From Microvirga ossetica (GTDB lineage: Bacteria > Pseudomonadota > Alphaproteobacteria > Rhizobiales > Beijerinckiaceae): a DNA stretch of 64,000 nt. The position numbers were made by a program, and so were the translations under genes. The notes beneath the pieces are model-generated. The model saw nothing but the letters and a program-made list of their open reading frames with translations, made no database searches and was not told the DNA's origin. The stretch lies in NCBI RefSeq assembly GCF_002741015.1, contig NZ_CP016616.1:2637501-2701500 (forward strand). Reading direction: 5' to 3'. Shown here in pieces: positions 25,654 to 33,324 of this stretch. Numbering within the stretch: the first letter of the stretch is position 1; every line of letters begins with the position of its first letter.

Positions 25654-25839
25654 GGGGGTAGGAACACTCCTGTTCTGGCCAAACTCCATTCTTAGCCGCA
25701 CTCACATATGTTTATGCTCAAGATGGATTTTGGTTGCATGGCGCCGCCGCCCACATCTTCACATTCGCGCAGGCGGCGAGGAGGCGGATGACCGCGTGAT
25801 TCGGGCATGAGACGGGAGAGTTGCGCGGCCCCGCGGCCG

Positions 25840-26217
25840 TCAGTCCAACAGGGCGCGTATCGCCATGGCCGGCGCCTGTTCGCCATAGGGTTTGGCGATG
25901 AAGACCGCTTCCTGCGGCAGCATGCCGTTGCCCGGCTCCAAGGGGCCCGAGGTGATGACCACGGAAATATGCGGCCAGCGGCTGCGCACGAGCGATGCGA
26001 GTTCGAGACCGTTCATGGATCCCGGCATCTTCACGTCGGTGAAGAGCACCCGGACATCCGTCCGCCGCAGAAGAACCTCCTGCGCCGCCTGGGCATTAGC
26101 GGTCTCGATCACCTCGAAACCGGCATCCTCGAGGGCATCGGCTGTGGCAAGCCGGATGAAGGGCTCGTCTTCCACAAGGAGCACGACAGGTCGTGAGGGT
26201 ATCGGAGGGCCGTTCAT
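25840..26217 (-). CDS. Single-domain response regulator
   Basis: A receiver domain alone: acidic pair in VVLLVEDEPFIRLATADAL, phospho-accepting Asp in VRVLFTDVKMPG, then T/S in VVITSGPL and the lysine in FIAKPYGEQ. There is no output domain, so it probably relays phosphate or binds other proteins. It is divergent from unrelated genes and has no kinase beside it. Start taken at ATG 26217, where the conserved domain begins after a short lead; an ATG at 26244 is possible. Confidence 0.85.
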   Translation of the reverse strand: MNGPPIPSRPVVLLVEDEPFIRLATADALEDAGFEVIETANAQAAQEVLLRRTDVRVLFTDVKMPGSMNGLELASLVRSRWPHISVVITSGPLEPGNGMLPQEAVFIAKPYGEQAPAMAIRALLD

Positions 26218-26377
26218 CTGAGCCAGGAGCGCTTGCCGGAGCACGAGGGAAGGTTACGCAGGCCGAACGAGGCGAATCACATGAATTAACATATGTTACT
26301 GTTACTTTAGGACAAGGAAAAAATGTCCGGTGGCGTGCAAAGCGCACCGGAACCGCCAGGTTTTACGCCGGATGTCT

Positions 26378-27370
26378 TCAGAGCATGCTGGGCAGCACCC
26401 GATCCGGAGGCTTGTGGCCGTCAACGAAGGCCCGGATGTTGACGATCACCTTCTCGCCCATGGCGACGCGTCCCTCATGGGTCGCCGAGCCCATATGCGG
26501 CAGGAGCACCACCTTGCCCTGCTTGGCGAGCCGCACGAGGCGTGGATTGACGGCGGGCTCCTCCTCGAACACGTCAAGGCCGGCGCCGGCGATGGCGCCC
26601 GCCTCGATGAGCTTGGTCAGCGCGCTCTCGTCGATGATCTCGCCGCGCGCCGTGTTCACCACGATCGCATCGGGCTTCATGAGCTTAAGGCGACGCGCCG
26701 AGAGCAGGTGGTAGGTGGCGGGCGTGTGCGGGCAGTTCACCGACACGATGTCCATGCGCGCCAGCATCTGGTCGAGGGATTCCCAATAGGTCGCCTCGAG
26801 CTCCGCCTCGATCTTCGGCGGCACATGGCGGCGGTTGTGGTAGTGGATCGACAGGCCGAAGGCCTTGGCGCGGCGCGCCAGCGCCTGGCCGATGCGGCCC
26901 ATGCCGACGATGCCGAGGCGTTTTCCCGTGATGCGCCGGCCGAGCATCCAGGTCGGCGACCAGCCGGACCATTCCCCGTCGGGGATCACGCGGGCGCCCT
27001 CCGGAATGCGGCGTGCGACCGCCAGGATCAGCGCCATGGTCATGTCGGCCGTATCCTCGGTGAGGACGCCGGGGGTGTTGGTGACGGCGATGCCCTTCGC
27101 GACCGCCGCGGCGACGTCGATATTGTCGACCCCGTTGCCGAAATTGGCGATGAGCTTCAGGTTCGGGCCGGCCTGCCCGAGCACGGCGGCATCGATCTCG
27201 TCCGTGATCGTGGGCACGAGCACGTCGGCCGTCCGGACGGCTTCAGTGAGCTCTTCGGGTGTGAGCGGCTTGTCCTCGAGATTGAGGCGCGTGTCGAACA
27301 ATTCGCGCAGGCGCGTCTCGATCACGTCGGGCAGGCGGCGGGTGACGACGACGACAGGTCTCTTCTTCAT
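26378..27370 (-). CDS. 2-hydroxyacid dehydrogenase (glyoxylate/hydroxypyruvate reductase type)
   Basis: D-isomer-specific 2-hydroxyacid dehydrogenase of 330 residues, with the NAD(P) motif LGIVGMGRIGQALARR, catalytic Arg in NTARGEIIDE, Glu in DVFEEEP and His in LLPHMGSATHE. Close relatives reduce glyoxylate and hydroxypyruvate. The ATG at 27370 is preferred (GGGAG upstream), as the extra residues to 27412 look unrelated. It is on the opposite strand to the SH3-like gene. Confidence 0.88.
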   Translation of the reverse strand: MKKRPVVVVTRRLPDVIETRLRELFDTRLNLEDKPLTPEELTEAVRTADVLVPTITDEIDAAVLGQAGPNLKLIANFGNGVDNIDVAAAVAKGIAVTNTPGVLTEDTADMTMALILAVARRIPEGARVIPDGEWSGWSPTWMLGRRITGKRLGIVGMGRIGQALARRAKAFGLSIHYHNRRHVPPKIEAELEATYWESLDQMLARMDIVSVNCPHTPATYHLLSARRLKLMKPDAIVVNTARGEIIDESALTKLIEAGAIAGAGLDVFEEEPAVNPRLVRLAKQGKVVLLPHMGSATHEGRVAMGEKVIVNIRAFVDGHKPPDRVLPSML

Positions 27371-27535
27371 CGGTTCAAGCGCTCCCCGCATGGAAAAAGC
27401 CGCGAAGTGCAAAGAGTTTCACGCTCTCTTAACCCTGACTCGGCGATCAAAGGTGACGACCCGCCGCGTGGCGGTTTCCGTCAAGCTTCTCTACCAGAGC
27501 CTCAACTCAAGACAAAGACACTATCCGGGGGAACC

Positions 27536-28072
27536 ATGCGCAAGATCGTCCTTGCCCTTGCTCTTGTCGGCCTGAGCACGGTGTCGGCGCCGGCGCAGCA
27601 GCCGCCTCCGGGCGGGCGCCTCGGCACCGGCCTTCCCGTGCCGCGCTATGTGAGCCTCAAGACGGATCGGGTGAACCTGCGCGAGGGGCCGTCGAAGGAC
27701 CACAGGACCGCCTGGGTGTTCCAGCGCGCGGGCCTGCCGGTGGAGATCATCGCCGAATACGAGACCTGGCGGCGCATCCGCGATTCGGAAGGCACGGAGG
27801 GCTGGGTGCTGCATTCCCTGCTTTCGGGCCGGCGCACGGCTCTCGTCATGCCCTGGGCCAAGGGCAATCCGCCGCCGATAGGCCTGCTCGACCGCACCGA
27901 CGACAAGGGCAGCGTCGTCGCCCATCTCCAGCCGGGCGTGATCACCAACATCAAGGGCTGCGACGGCAGATGGTGCCGGGTGATGATCGTGATGGACGGC
28001 GCCCGCGACGTTGACGGCTACATCCAGCAGGAGAAGCTGTGGGGCGTCTATCCCAACGAGACGGTCGAATAG
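27536..28072 (+). CDS. Exported SH3-domain protein
   Basis: The protein starts with a signal peptide (MRKIVLALALVGLSTVSAPA) and holds two SH3-like repeats: KTDRVNLREGPSKDHRTAWV ending GWVLHSLLSGRR, and a second with HLQPGVITNIKGCDGRWCRV and a following GYIQQEKLWGVYP. These fold like bacterial SH3 domains and are common in exported rhizobial proteins that may bind peptidoglycan. Length 178 aa, single gene with its ATG at 27536 after GGGGGA. Confidence 0.8.
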   Translation: MRKIVLALALVGLSTVSAPAQQPPPGGRLGTGLPVPRYVSLKTDRVNLREGPSKDHRTAWVFQRAGLPVEIIAEYETWRRIRDSEGTEGWVLHSLLSGRRTALVMPWAKGNPPPIGLLDRTDDKGSVVAHLQPGVITNIKGCDGRWCRVMIVMDGARDVDGYIQQEKLWGVYPNETVE

Positions 28073-28090
28073 GATTTTTCCAGTTTATCA

Positions 28091-28207
28091 AGCATTCGAA
28101 TGAATCCCAAAAGTGGATTGCACTTTTGGGATTCATTCGATGCTCAATTCTTAACTTGCGCATCGTTCGAGCGGAAAACCGGGTCCACTTTTCCGCACGA
28201 TGCGCTA
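28091..28207. repeat. Pair of Rhizobiales palindromic repeats
   Basis: Two dyads in tandem. 28091-28144 reads inward from AGCATTCGAATGAATCCC and outward to GGGATTCATTCGATGCT. 28158-28207 has GCGCATCG at one end and CGATGCGCTA at the other, with GCGGAAAA/TTTTCCGC arms. Similar units recur at 30652, 33034, 55736 and 58373. Confidence 0.75.
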
Positions 28208-28247
28208 GAAGGCAACATCGTTTCGCTTCTCTGGAAAGTTCGCCTGC

Positions 28248-28394
28248 ATGTCCTTGAACCTGAGCTTCAAGCTTCTCCCGATCCTCGCCATCGCCCTCGG
28301 CGCGGCCTCGATCGTCGTTCCGCGCTTCCTGAACATCTTCGTGGCGATCTTCCTCATCGCCTACGGGCTCGTCGGCTACGGCTTCATCCGCTGA
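28248..28394 (+). CDS. Small membrane protein, DUF3096-like
   Basis: A 48-residue protein with two hydrophobic helices around a PRFLN turn (LLPILAIALGAASIVVPRFL, then IFVAIFLIAYGLVGYGF). This is the pattern of the DUF3096 small membrane proteins, whose role is unknown. It starts at ATG 28248 and ends just before a convergent transporter gene. Confidence 0.6.
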   Translation: MSLNLSFKLLPILAIALGAASIVVPRFLNIFVAIFLIAYGLVGYGFIR

Positions 28395-28406
28395 GGAGCG
28401 GGAGGT

Positions 28407-29279
28407 TCAAACCATCCGCCGCATCAGGCGCGGGCCGAAGATGTTGAAGGCGAGGCCGAGAACGATCACGGCGCCGCCGACGGCCTCGATGGGGTGCATG
28501 GCCTCGCCGAGAATGAGGGCCGAGCCCAGGATGCCGGCGACGGGCACGAAGAGCGCGAAGGGCGTCACCGTCGCCGCCGGATGGCGCGACAGGAGATAGG
28601 CCCAGATCCCGAAGGCGAAGATCGTGGTCGGATAGGCGAGATAGGCCACGGCCAGCAGGGTACCGCCGTCGATCTGCGTCAGCGCCGTCCAGACCGCGGT
28701 GGGGCCGTCGAGCCAGAGCGAGAGGCCGAGCAGCGGCAGCGGCGCGACAAGGCTCGACCAGACGATGAAGCCCAGCATGTCGACTCGGCCCGCCTTCTTG
28801 GAGACGATATTGGCCACGCCCCAGGAGGCGGCGGCCACGACGGTCATCAGGAAGGGGATCGCTCCGCCGCCGGTCATGCGCGGCCAGGCGATCAGGACGA
28901 GGCCGAAGCTCGCTACGAGGCCGCCGATCACCTGGTGCGGCCCGGGCCGCTCGCCCATGACAACGGCGGCGAAGAGAATCGTGAAGAAGACCTGCGCCTG
29001 CATCACCACGGAGGCGAGGCTCGCCGGCATGCCCAGGCCAAGCGCCGCGAAGAGCAGGCCGAACTGCGCCACGCCGAGAAAGAAGCCGTAAGCGACCACA
29101 TGGCGCCAGTCGGTCTTGGGCCTCGCGATGAAGATGACGGCCGGCAGGGCCGCGAAGAGGAAGCGCAACGCCGCGAGCAGCAGCGGCGGCATGGTGCCGA
29201 CCCCGAGCTTGATGACGACGAAGCTCAGGCCCCAGATGGCCGTGACGAGAAGGGCGGCGAGGCTGTGGCTGAGCGGCAT
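28407..29279 (-). CDS. EamA-family (DMT) transporter
   Basis: A 290-residue protein with ten predicted membrane spans in two EamA halves. The first half carries TAIWGLSFVVIKLGVG and ALRFLFAALPAVIF; the second, ASWGVANIVSKKAG and a final GGAVIVLGLAFNIFG. It exports or imports metabolites such as amino acids; close relatives are linked to cysteine and O-acetylserine efflux. The substrate cannot be read from sequence. Single gene. Confidence 0.85.
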   Translation of the reverse strand: MPLSHSLAALLVTAIWGLSFVVIKLGVGTMPPLLLAALRFLFAALPAVIFIARPKTDWRHVVAYGFFLGVAQFGLLFAALGLGMPASLASVVMQAQVFFTILFAAVVMGERPGPHQVIGGLVASFGLVLIAWPRMTGGGAIPFLMTVVAAASWGVANIVSKKAGRVDMLGFIVWSSLVAPLPLLGLSLWLDGPTAVWTALTQIDGGTLLAVAYLAYPTTIFAFGIWAYLLSRHPAATVTPFALFVPVAGILGSALILGEAMHPIEAVGGAVIVLGLAFNIFGPRLMRRMV

Positions 29280-29323
29280 CTGCTGAAGACCGGGGCCGCT
29301 CTCTCAAAGAATGAGGCGGTGAC

Positions 29324-29794
29324 TTAGACGCTCTTGCGGCGCAGGCGGACGATGACTTCGACGCCTGCCACTTCCATGCCCTCGGGAGGCTCGGGCAGGT
29401 CGGCGACGCTCAGGCCGGAGGAGGGCATGTCGACGATCTCACCCTCTTCCTCCAGGAAGAAATGGTGATGCTCGGTCGGGTTGGTGTCGAAATAGGCCTT
29501 GGCCCCGTCCACTGCGAGCTGGCGCAGGAGGCCTGCTTCCGTGAACTGGTGCAGGGTGTTGTAGACCGTCGCCAGCGAGACCGGTACGCGGGCCCGGGTG
29601 GCTTCGTCGAAGAGCATTTCCGCCGTGATGTGCCGATCGCCTTTGCCGAACAGGAGCCAGCCCAAGGACACGCGCTGCCGGGTCGGGCGCAGGCCCACGC
29701 GGCGCAGCTTGTCCCGCAGCTCGGACACGGGGCATCCCCTCCGGTGAGCCGGGGCGGTGGTGGACTCGATATAGGCGGATAAAGGATCGGTCAT
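29324..29794 (-). CDS. irr: Iron response regulator Irr (Fur family)
   Basis: A 156-residue Fur-type regulator with a winged helix (LRPTRQRVSLGWLLF, VSLATVYNTLHQFTEAGLL) and the metal-binding TEHHHFFLEEEG motif. Near the N-terminus RRGCPVSEL contains a Cys-Pro pair, the heme regulatory motif that marks Irr, a heme-sensitive iron regulator of Rhizobiales. It lies divergent from fabA. An imperfect inverted repeat (CGCTTCTAA ... TAAGAAAGCG, 29819-29848) between the two genes may be an operator. The CP motif is seen; regulation by heme is family knowledge. Confidence 0.88.
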   Translation of the reverse strand: MTDPLSAYIESTTAPAHRRGCPVSELRDKLRRVGLRPTRQRVSLGWLLFGKGDRHITAEMLFDEATRARVPVSLATVYNTLHQFTEAGLLRQLAVDGAKAYFDTNPTEHHHFFLEEEGEIVDMPSSGLSVADLPEPPEGMEVAGVEVIVRLRRKSV

Positions 29795-30018
29795 CTGCGG
29801 AACTGAATGGACGAATAGGCGCTTCTAACACCACAATCATAAGAAAGCGAGAGGGTGACCGCAAGGCTGCCCTCCCGGCTGCGCTTGGCACGATTCCGCG
29901 AGTGGTGCAAGAATCCCCTTGAATCCCCGCGGGGGTCCTTTGATGGATGGCCAAGCCTGTGCTACCAGAGCCGCATTCACAGCCCCGAGGCGTTCTTGAG
30001 GCCCCTTTTTGAGACGCG

Positions 30019-30561
30019 ATGAAAGGATCGGCATCCGGAATGGCCCGCCAGTCCAGCTTTACCTATGAAGAGCTTCTCGCCTGCGGGCGCGGAGAGTTGT
30101 TCGGCGCCGGCAATGCGCAATTGCCGCTTCCGCCCATGCTGATGTTCGACCGCATCACCTCCATCGGCGAGGACGGCGGCGCCTACGGCAAGGGCCATGT
30201 GGTCGCTGAGCTCGACGTGCGGCCGGACCTCTGGTTCTTCCCCTGCCACTTCAAGGGCGATCCGGTGATGCCGGGCTGCCTCGGCCTCGACGCTCTCTGG
30301 CAGATGACCGGCTTCTTCCTCGGCTGGGGCGGCTCCTCCGGTCGCGGCCGGGCGCTGGGCGTCGGCGAGGTGAAGTTCTCCGACCAGGTGCTGCCGACCG
30401 TCAAGAAGGTGGTCTACGGCGTCGACCTCAAGCGCGTCTTCCGCTCCAAGCTGGTGCTCGGCATCGCCGATGGCTGGCTCGAGGCCGACGGGCGCCGGAT
30501 CTACGAGGCCAAGGACATGCGCGTCGGCCTGTTCCAGACGGACGCAGCCGCTGGCGGCTAG
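30019..30561 (+). CDS. fabA: 3-hydroxyacyl-ACP dehydratase/isomerase FabA
   Basis: FabA makes the cis double bond of unsaturated fatty acids. The 180-residue sequence has the hot-dog fold signature with active His and Asp in [20 protein letters not shown] and the long helix [11 protein letters not shown]. It starts at ATG 30019 (a later Met is possible). It leads the fabA-fabB-fabI group in the order usual for rhizobia. Confidence 0.95.
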   Translation: MKGSASGMARQSSFTYEELLACGRGELFGAGNAQLPLPPMLMFDRITSIGEDGGAYGKGHVVAELDVRPDLWFFPCHFKGDPVMPGCLGLDALWQMTGFFLGWGGSSGRGRALGVGEVKFSDQVLPTVKKVVYGVDLKRVFRSKLVLGIADGWLEADGRRIYEAKDMRVGLFQTDAAAGG

Positions 30562-30579
30562 GCTCTGAACGGATCTGGC

Positions 30580-30601
30580 GATGGGGCGATGCCGCCCCAT
30601 C
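30580..30601 (+). other. Stem-loop between fabA and fabB
   Basis: A perfect 9-bp stem, GATGGGGCG-ATGC-CGCCCCATC, directly after fabA. No T tract follows, so it is more likely an RNA-processing or stability hairpin than a terminator. Confidence 0.5.
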
Positions 30602-30651
30602 CTATTGACAAAGCGTGATCTTTTTTTGAAGAACCGGCCCTGCCGGCTTGC

Positions 30652-30690
30652 GCATCGGCGGGATCCACCGTTTTGGGATCCGCCCGATGC
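30652..30690. repeat. Palindromic GCATCG repeat
   Basis: GCATCGGCGGGATCC and its reverse complement with a 9-base centre. Same family as 28091 but shorter. Confidence 0.65.
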
Positions 30691-30827
30691 TCCGGCAGCG
30701 GGCCTTCATGCGTTCGGGACCATGCTTTCATCCCATTCGCATGGCTTAAGTGTTGAGAATGGGCGGCGTCGACCTTACGTGTTGAATCGTTAAGGCTGAC
30801 ATCGAAGATCCTTTGAAGAGGTAGGCT

Positions 30828-32051
30828 ATGAGGCGCGTCGTCGTCACCGGAATGGGCATCGTGTCGTCCATCGGCAACAACACGCAGGAGGTGCTGGCCT
30901 CTTTGCGCGAAGCGAGGTCCGGCATCAGCAAGGCCGAGGATTACGCCAAGTACGGCTTCCGATGCCAGGTGCAGGGCGCCCCGAGCCTCAACCCGGAGGA
31001 GATGGTCGACCGGCGCGCCATGCGCTTCCATGCGCGGGGCACGGCCTGGAACCATGTGGCCATGGACCAGGCGATCCGGGATGCCGGCCTCGAGGAGAAC
31101 GAGATCTCCAACGAACGCACCGGCATCATCATGGGCTCGGGCGGTCCTTCCACCCGCATCATCATGGAAGCCGCCGACATCACCCGCGAAAAGGGTCCCA
31201 AGCGCATCGGCCCCTTCGCGGTGCCCAAGGCCATGTCCTCGACCGCCTCGGCGACGCTTGCGACCTGGTTCAAGATCAAGGGCGTGAACTATTCCATCTC
31301 GTCCGCCTGCGCGACCTCGAACCATTGCGTCGGCAACGCCTACGAGATGATTCAGTACGGCAAGCAGGACGTGATGTTCGCCGGCGGCTGCGAGGATCTG
31401 GACTGGACCATGTCCAACCTCTTCGACGCCATGGGCGCCATGTCCACCAAGTACAACGACACCCCGTCCCGGGCATCGCGCGCCTATGACGCCAACCGCG
31501 ATGGCTTCGTCATCGCCGGCGGCGCGGGCGTGCTGGTGCTGGAGGAGCTGGAGCATGCCAAGGCGCGCGGCGCCCGCATCTACGGCGAGATCGTCGGCTA
31601 CGGCATGACCTCGGACGGCTACGACATGGTCGCCCCCTCGGGCGAGGGCGCGATCCGCTGCATGCGCATGGCGCTCAAGGACGTTCACAACCCGATCGAC
31701 TACATCAACCCGCACGCCACCTCGACCCCGGTCGGCGACCAGAAGGAGATCGAGGCGATCCGCACGGTCTTCGGCGCGGGCGACAAGTGCCCGCCGATCT
31801 CTGCGACCAAGTCGCTCACCGGCCACTCGCTCGGCGCCACCGGCGTGCAGGAGGCGATCTATTCGCTCTTGATGATGAACAACGGATTCATCTGCGAGAG
31901 CGCCCATATCGAGGAGCTCGATCCGGAATTCGCCGACATGAACATCGTCCGCAAGCGTGTCGACGATGCCAAGATCGACACGGTCCTGTCGAATTCCTTC
32001 GGCTTCGGCGGCACCAATGCCACACTCGCCTTCAGCCGCTACAACGGATAA
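30828..32051 (+). CDS. fabB: 3-oxoacyl-ACP synthase I FabB
   Basis: KAS I elongates unsaturated acyl-ACP chains. The 407-residue sequence has the catalytic Cys in [14 protein letters not shown] (about residue 161), the two active histidines in [11 protein letters not shown] and [11 protein letters not shown], and a complete thiolase fold. Good spacing from fabA supports an operon with a stem-loop between. It is full length with no anomalies. Confidence 0.95.
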   Translation: MRRVVVTGMGIVSSIGNNTQEVLASLREARSGISKAEDYAKYGFRCQVQGAPSLNPEEMVDRRAMRFHARGTAWNHVAMDQAIRDAGLEENEISNERTGIIMGSGGPSTRIIMEAADITREKGPKRIGPFAVPKAMSSTASATLATWFKIKGVNYSISSACATSNHCVGNAYEMIQYGKQDVMFAGGCEDLDWTMSNLFDAMGAMSTKYNDTPSRASRAYDANRDGFVIAGGAGVLVLEELEHAKARGARIYGEIVGYGMTSDGYDMVAPSGEGAIRCMRMALKDVHNPIDYINPHATSTPVGDQKEIEAIRTVFGAGDKCPPISATKSLTGHSLGATGVQEAIYSLLMMNNGFICESAHIEELDPEFADMNIVRKRVDDAKIDTVLSNSFGFGGTNATLAFSRYNG

Positions 32052-32204
32052 GACATCGTCATAAACCCGAGACGGCTCCATGCGATGCCCCGAAAAAGGG
32101 GACTTCGCATGGACACGCTGAATCATACCGACATTCCGGCTCGCGATGCACACTTTCATAACAATTGGCGTCGCACGATGGAGCCGATGGATAGGGGGAC
32201 CCGA

Positions 32205-33035
32205 GTGACCGGTCTGATGCAAGGAAAGCGCGGCCTCATCATGGGCGTCGCCAACGACCATTCCATCGCCTGGGGCATCGCCAAGACCCTGGCCAAGCAC
32301 GGCGCGGAACTCGCGTTCACCTATCAGGGGGAGGCCCTGGGCAAGCGCGTGACGCCGCTGGCGCAGTCGCTCGGCTCCGATCTCGTCGTCCCCTGCGACG
32401 TGGAGGACATCGCCTCGGTGGATGCGGTGTTCGAGACCCTCGACCGGCGCTGGGACGGCCTCGATTTCGTGGTCCACGCCATCGGCTTCTCCGACAAGTC
32501 GCAGTTAAAGGGCTCCTATGTGGACGTCACCACTCGCGAGAATTTTTCCCGCACCATGGTGATCTCCTGCTTCTCCTTCACGGAGATCGCCCAGCGCGCG
32601 GCCAAGCGCATGAGAAACGGCGGCTCGCTGCTCACCCTCACCTATGGCGGCTCGACCCGGGTCATGCCGAATTACAACGTCATGGGCGTGGCGAAGGCGG
32701 CACTCGAAGCCTCCATGCGCTACATCGCGTCCGATCTCGGGCCCCAGGGCATCCGCTGCAACGCCATCTCGGCGGGTCCCGTGCGCACGCTCGCCGGCGC
32801 CGGCATCTCGGATGCGCGCCTGATGTTCACCTACCAGAAGGCCCACGCCCCCTTACGCCGCACGGTGACCATCGAGGATATCGGCGGCTCGGCGCTCTAT
32901 CTGCTCTCGGACCTCTCGAACGGCGTGACCGGCGAGATCCACTACGTCGATTCCGGCTACAACGTCATCTCGATGCCCCGTCCCGAGATCCTCAAGGCCC
33001 AGGATGCGGCCGGCGTGACCGGCGAGGAGAGCTAG
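32205..33035 (+). CDS. fabI: Enoyl-ACP reductase FabI
   Basis: FabI performs the last reduction of fatty acid elongation and is the triclosan target. The GTG at 32205 is chosen because AGGGGG lies seven bases upstream, and the resulting 276 residues match family length; the frame extends 40 codons farther upstream without resemblance. Motifs include the NAD-binding RGLIMGVANDHSIAWGI and the YNVMGVAK active site. The stop codon overlaps the start of a palindromic repeat (33034-33076). It follows fabB by about 150 bases. Confidence 0.93.
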   Translation: MTGLMQGKRGLIMGVANDHSIAWGIAKTLAKHGAELAFTYQGEALGKRVTPLAQSLGSDLVVPCDVEDIASVDAVFETLDRRWDGLDFVVHAIGFSDKSQLKGSYVDVTTRENFSRTMVISCFSFTEIAQRAAKRMRNGGSLLTLTYGGSTRVMPNYNVMGVAKAALEASMRYIASDLGPQGIRCNAISAGPVRTLAGAGISDARLMFTYQKAHAPLRRTVTIEDIGGSALYLLSDLSNGVTGEIHYVDSGYNVISMPRPEILKAQDAAGVTGEES

Positions 33036-33076
33036 CGCATCGTGCGGCCCACCGGGTCCGCATTTAGCGATGCGCT
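33034..33076. repeat. Palindromic GCATCG repeat at the fabI stop codon
   Basis: AGCGCATCG ... CGATGCGCT, overlapping the fabI TAG and ending at 33076. The 250 bases after it, up to the GGDEF-EAL gene, hold no gene I can support. Confidence 0.65.
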
Positions 33077-33324
33077 CTTCAAGTATTGAAGCCCTCCCGA
33101 TTCAAGATCGTTTTCGCAGCCATTGTCCGCTGCCTGTTAACCTTGGCCTTTACTGCCAAGGTTCCGGCACGAAACAAGACGCTTAACCTTACCCGTCAAT
33201 CATCGTCCGACATCGATCTCAGGAAAACCTGAAAAGAAACCATCTGCGCCGTTCCACCGATGGACAGATCTCGTAATGTGAGCCAAGGATTTATCTCATA
33301 TTCGCGACACTCTCGGTTTGCTGA

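Noticed and set aside
32085..32204. 40-residue N-terminal extension of FabI
   Set aside because: GTG 32205 has a strong ribosome binding site and gives the normal family length; the extension is unlike FabI.
30558..32477. 639-codon minus-strand frame opposite fabB and fabI
   Set aside because: Shadow; the plus-strand genes have all catalytic residues.
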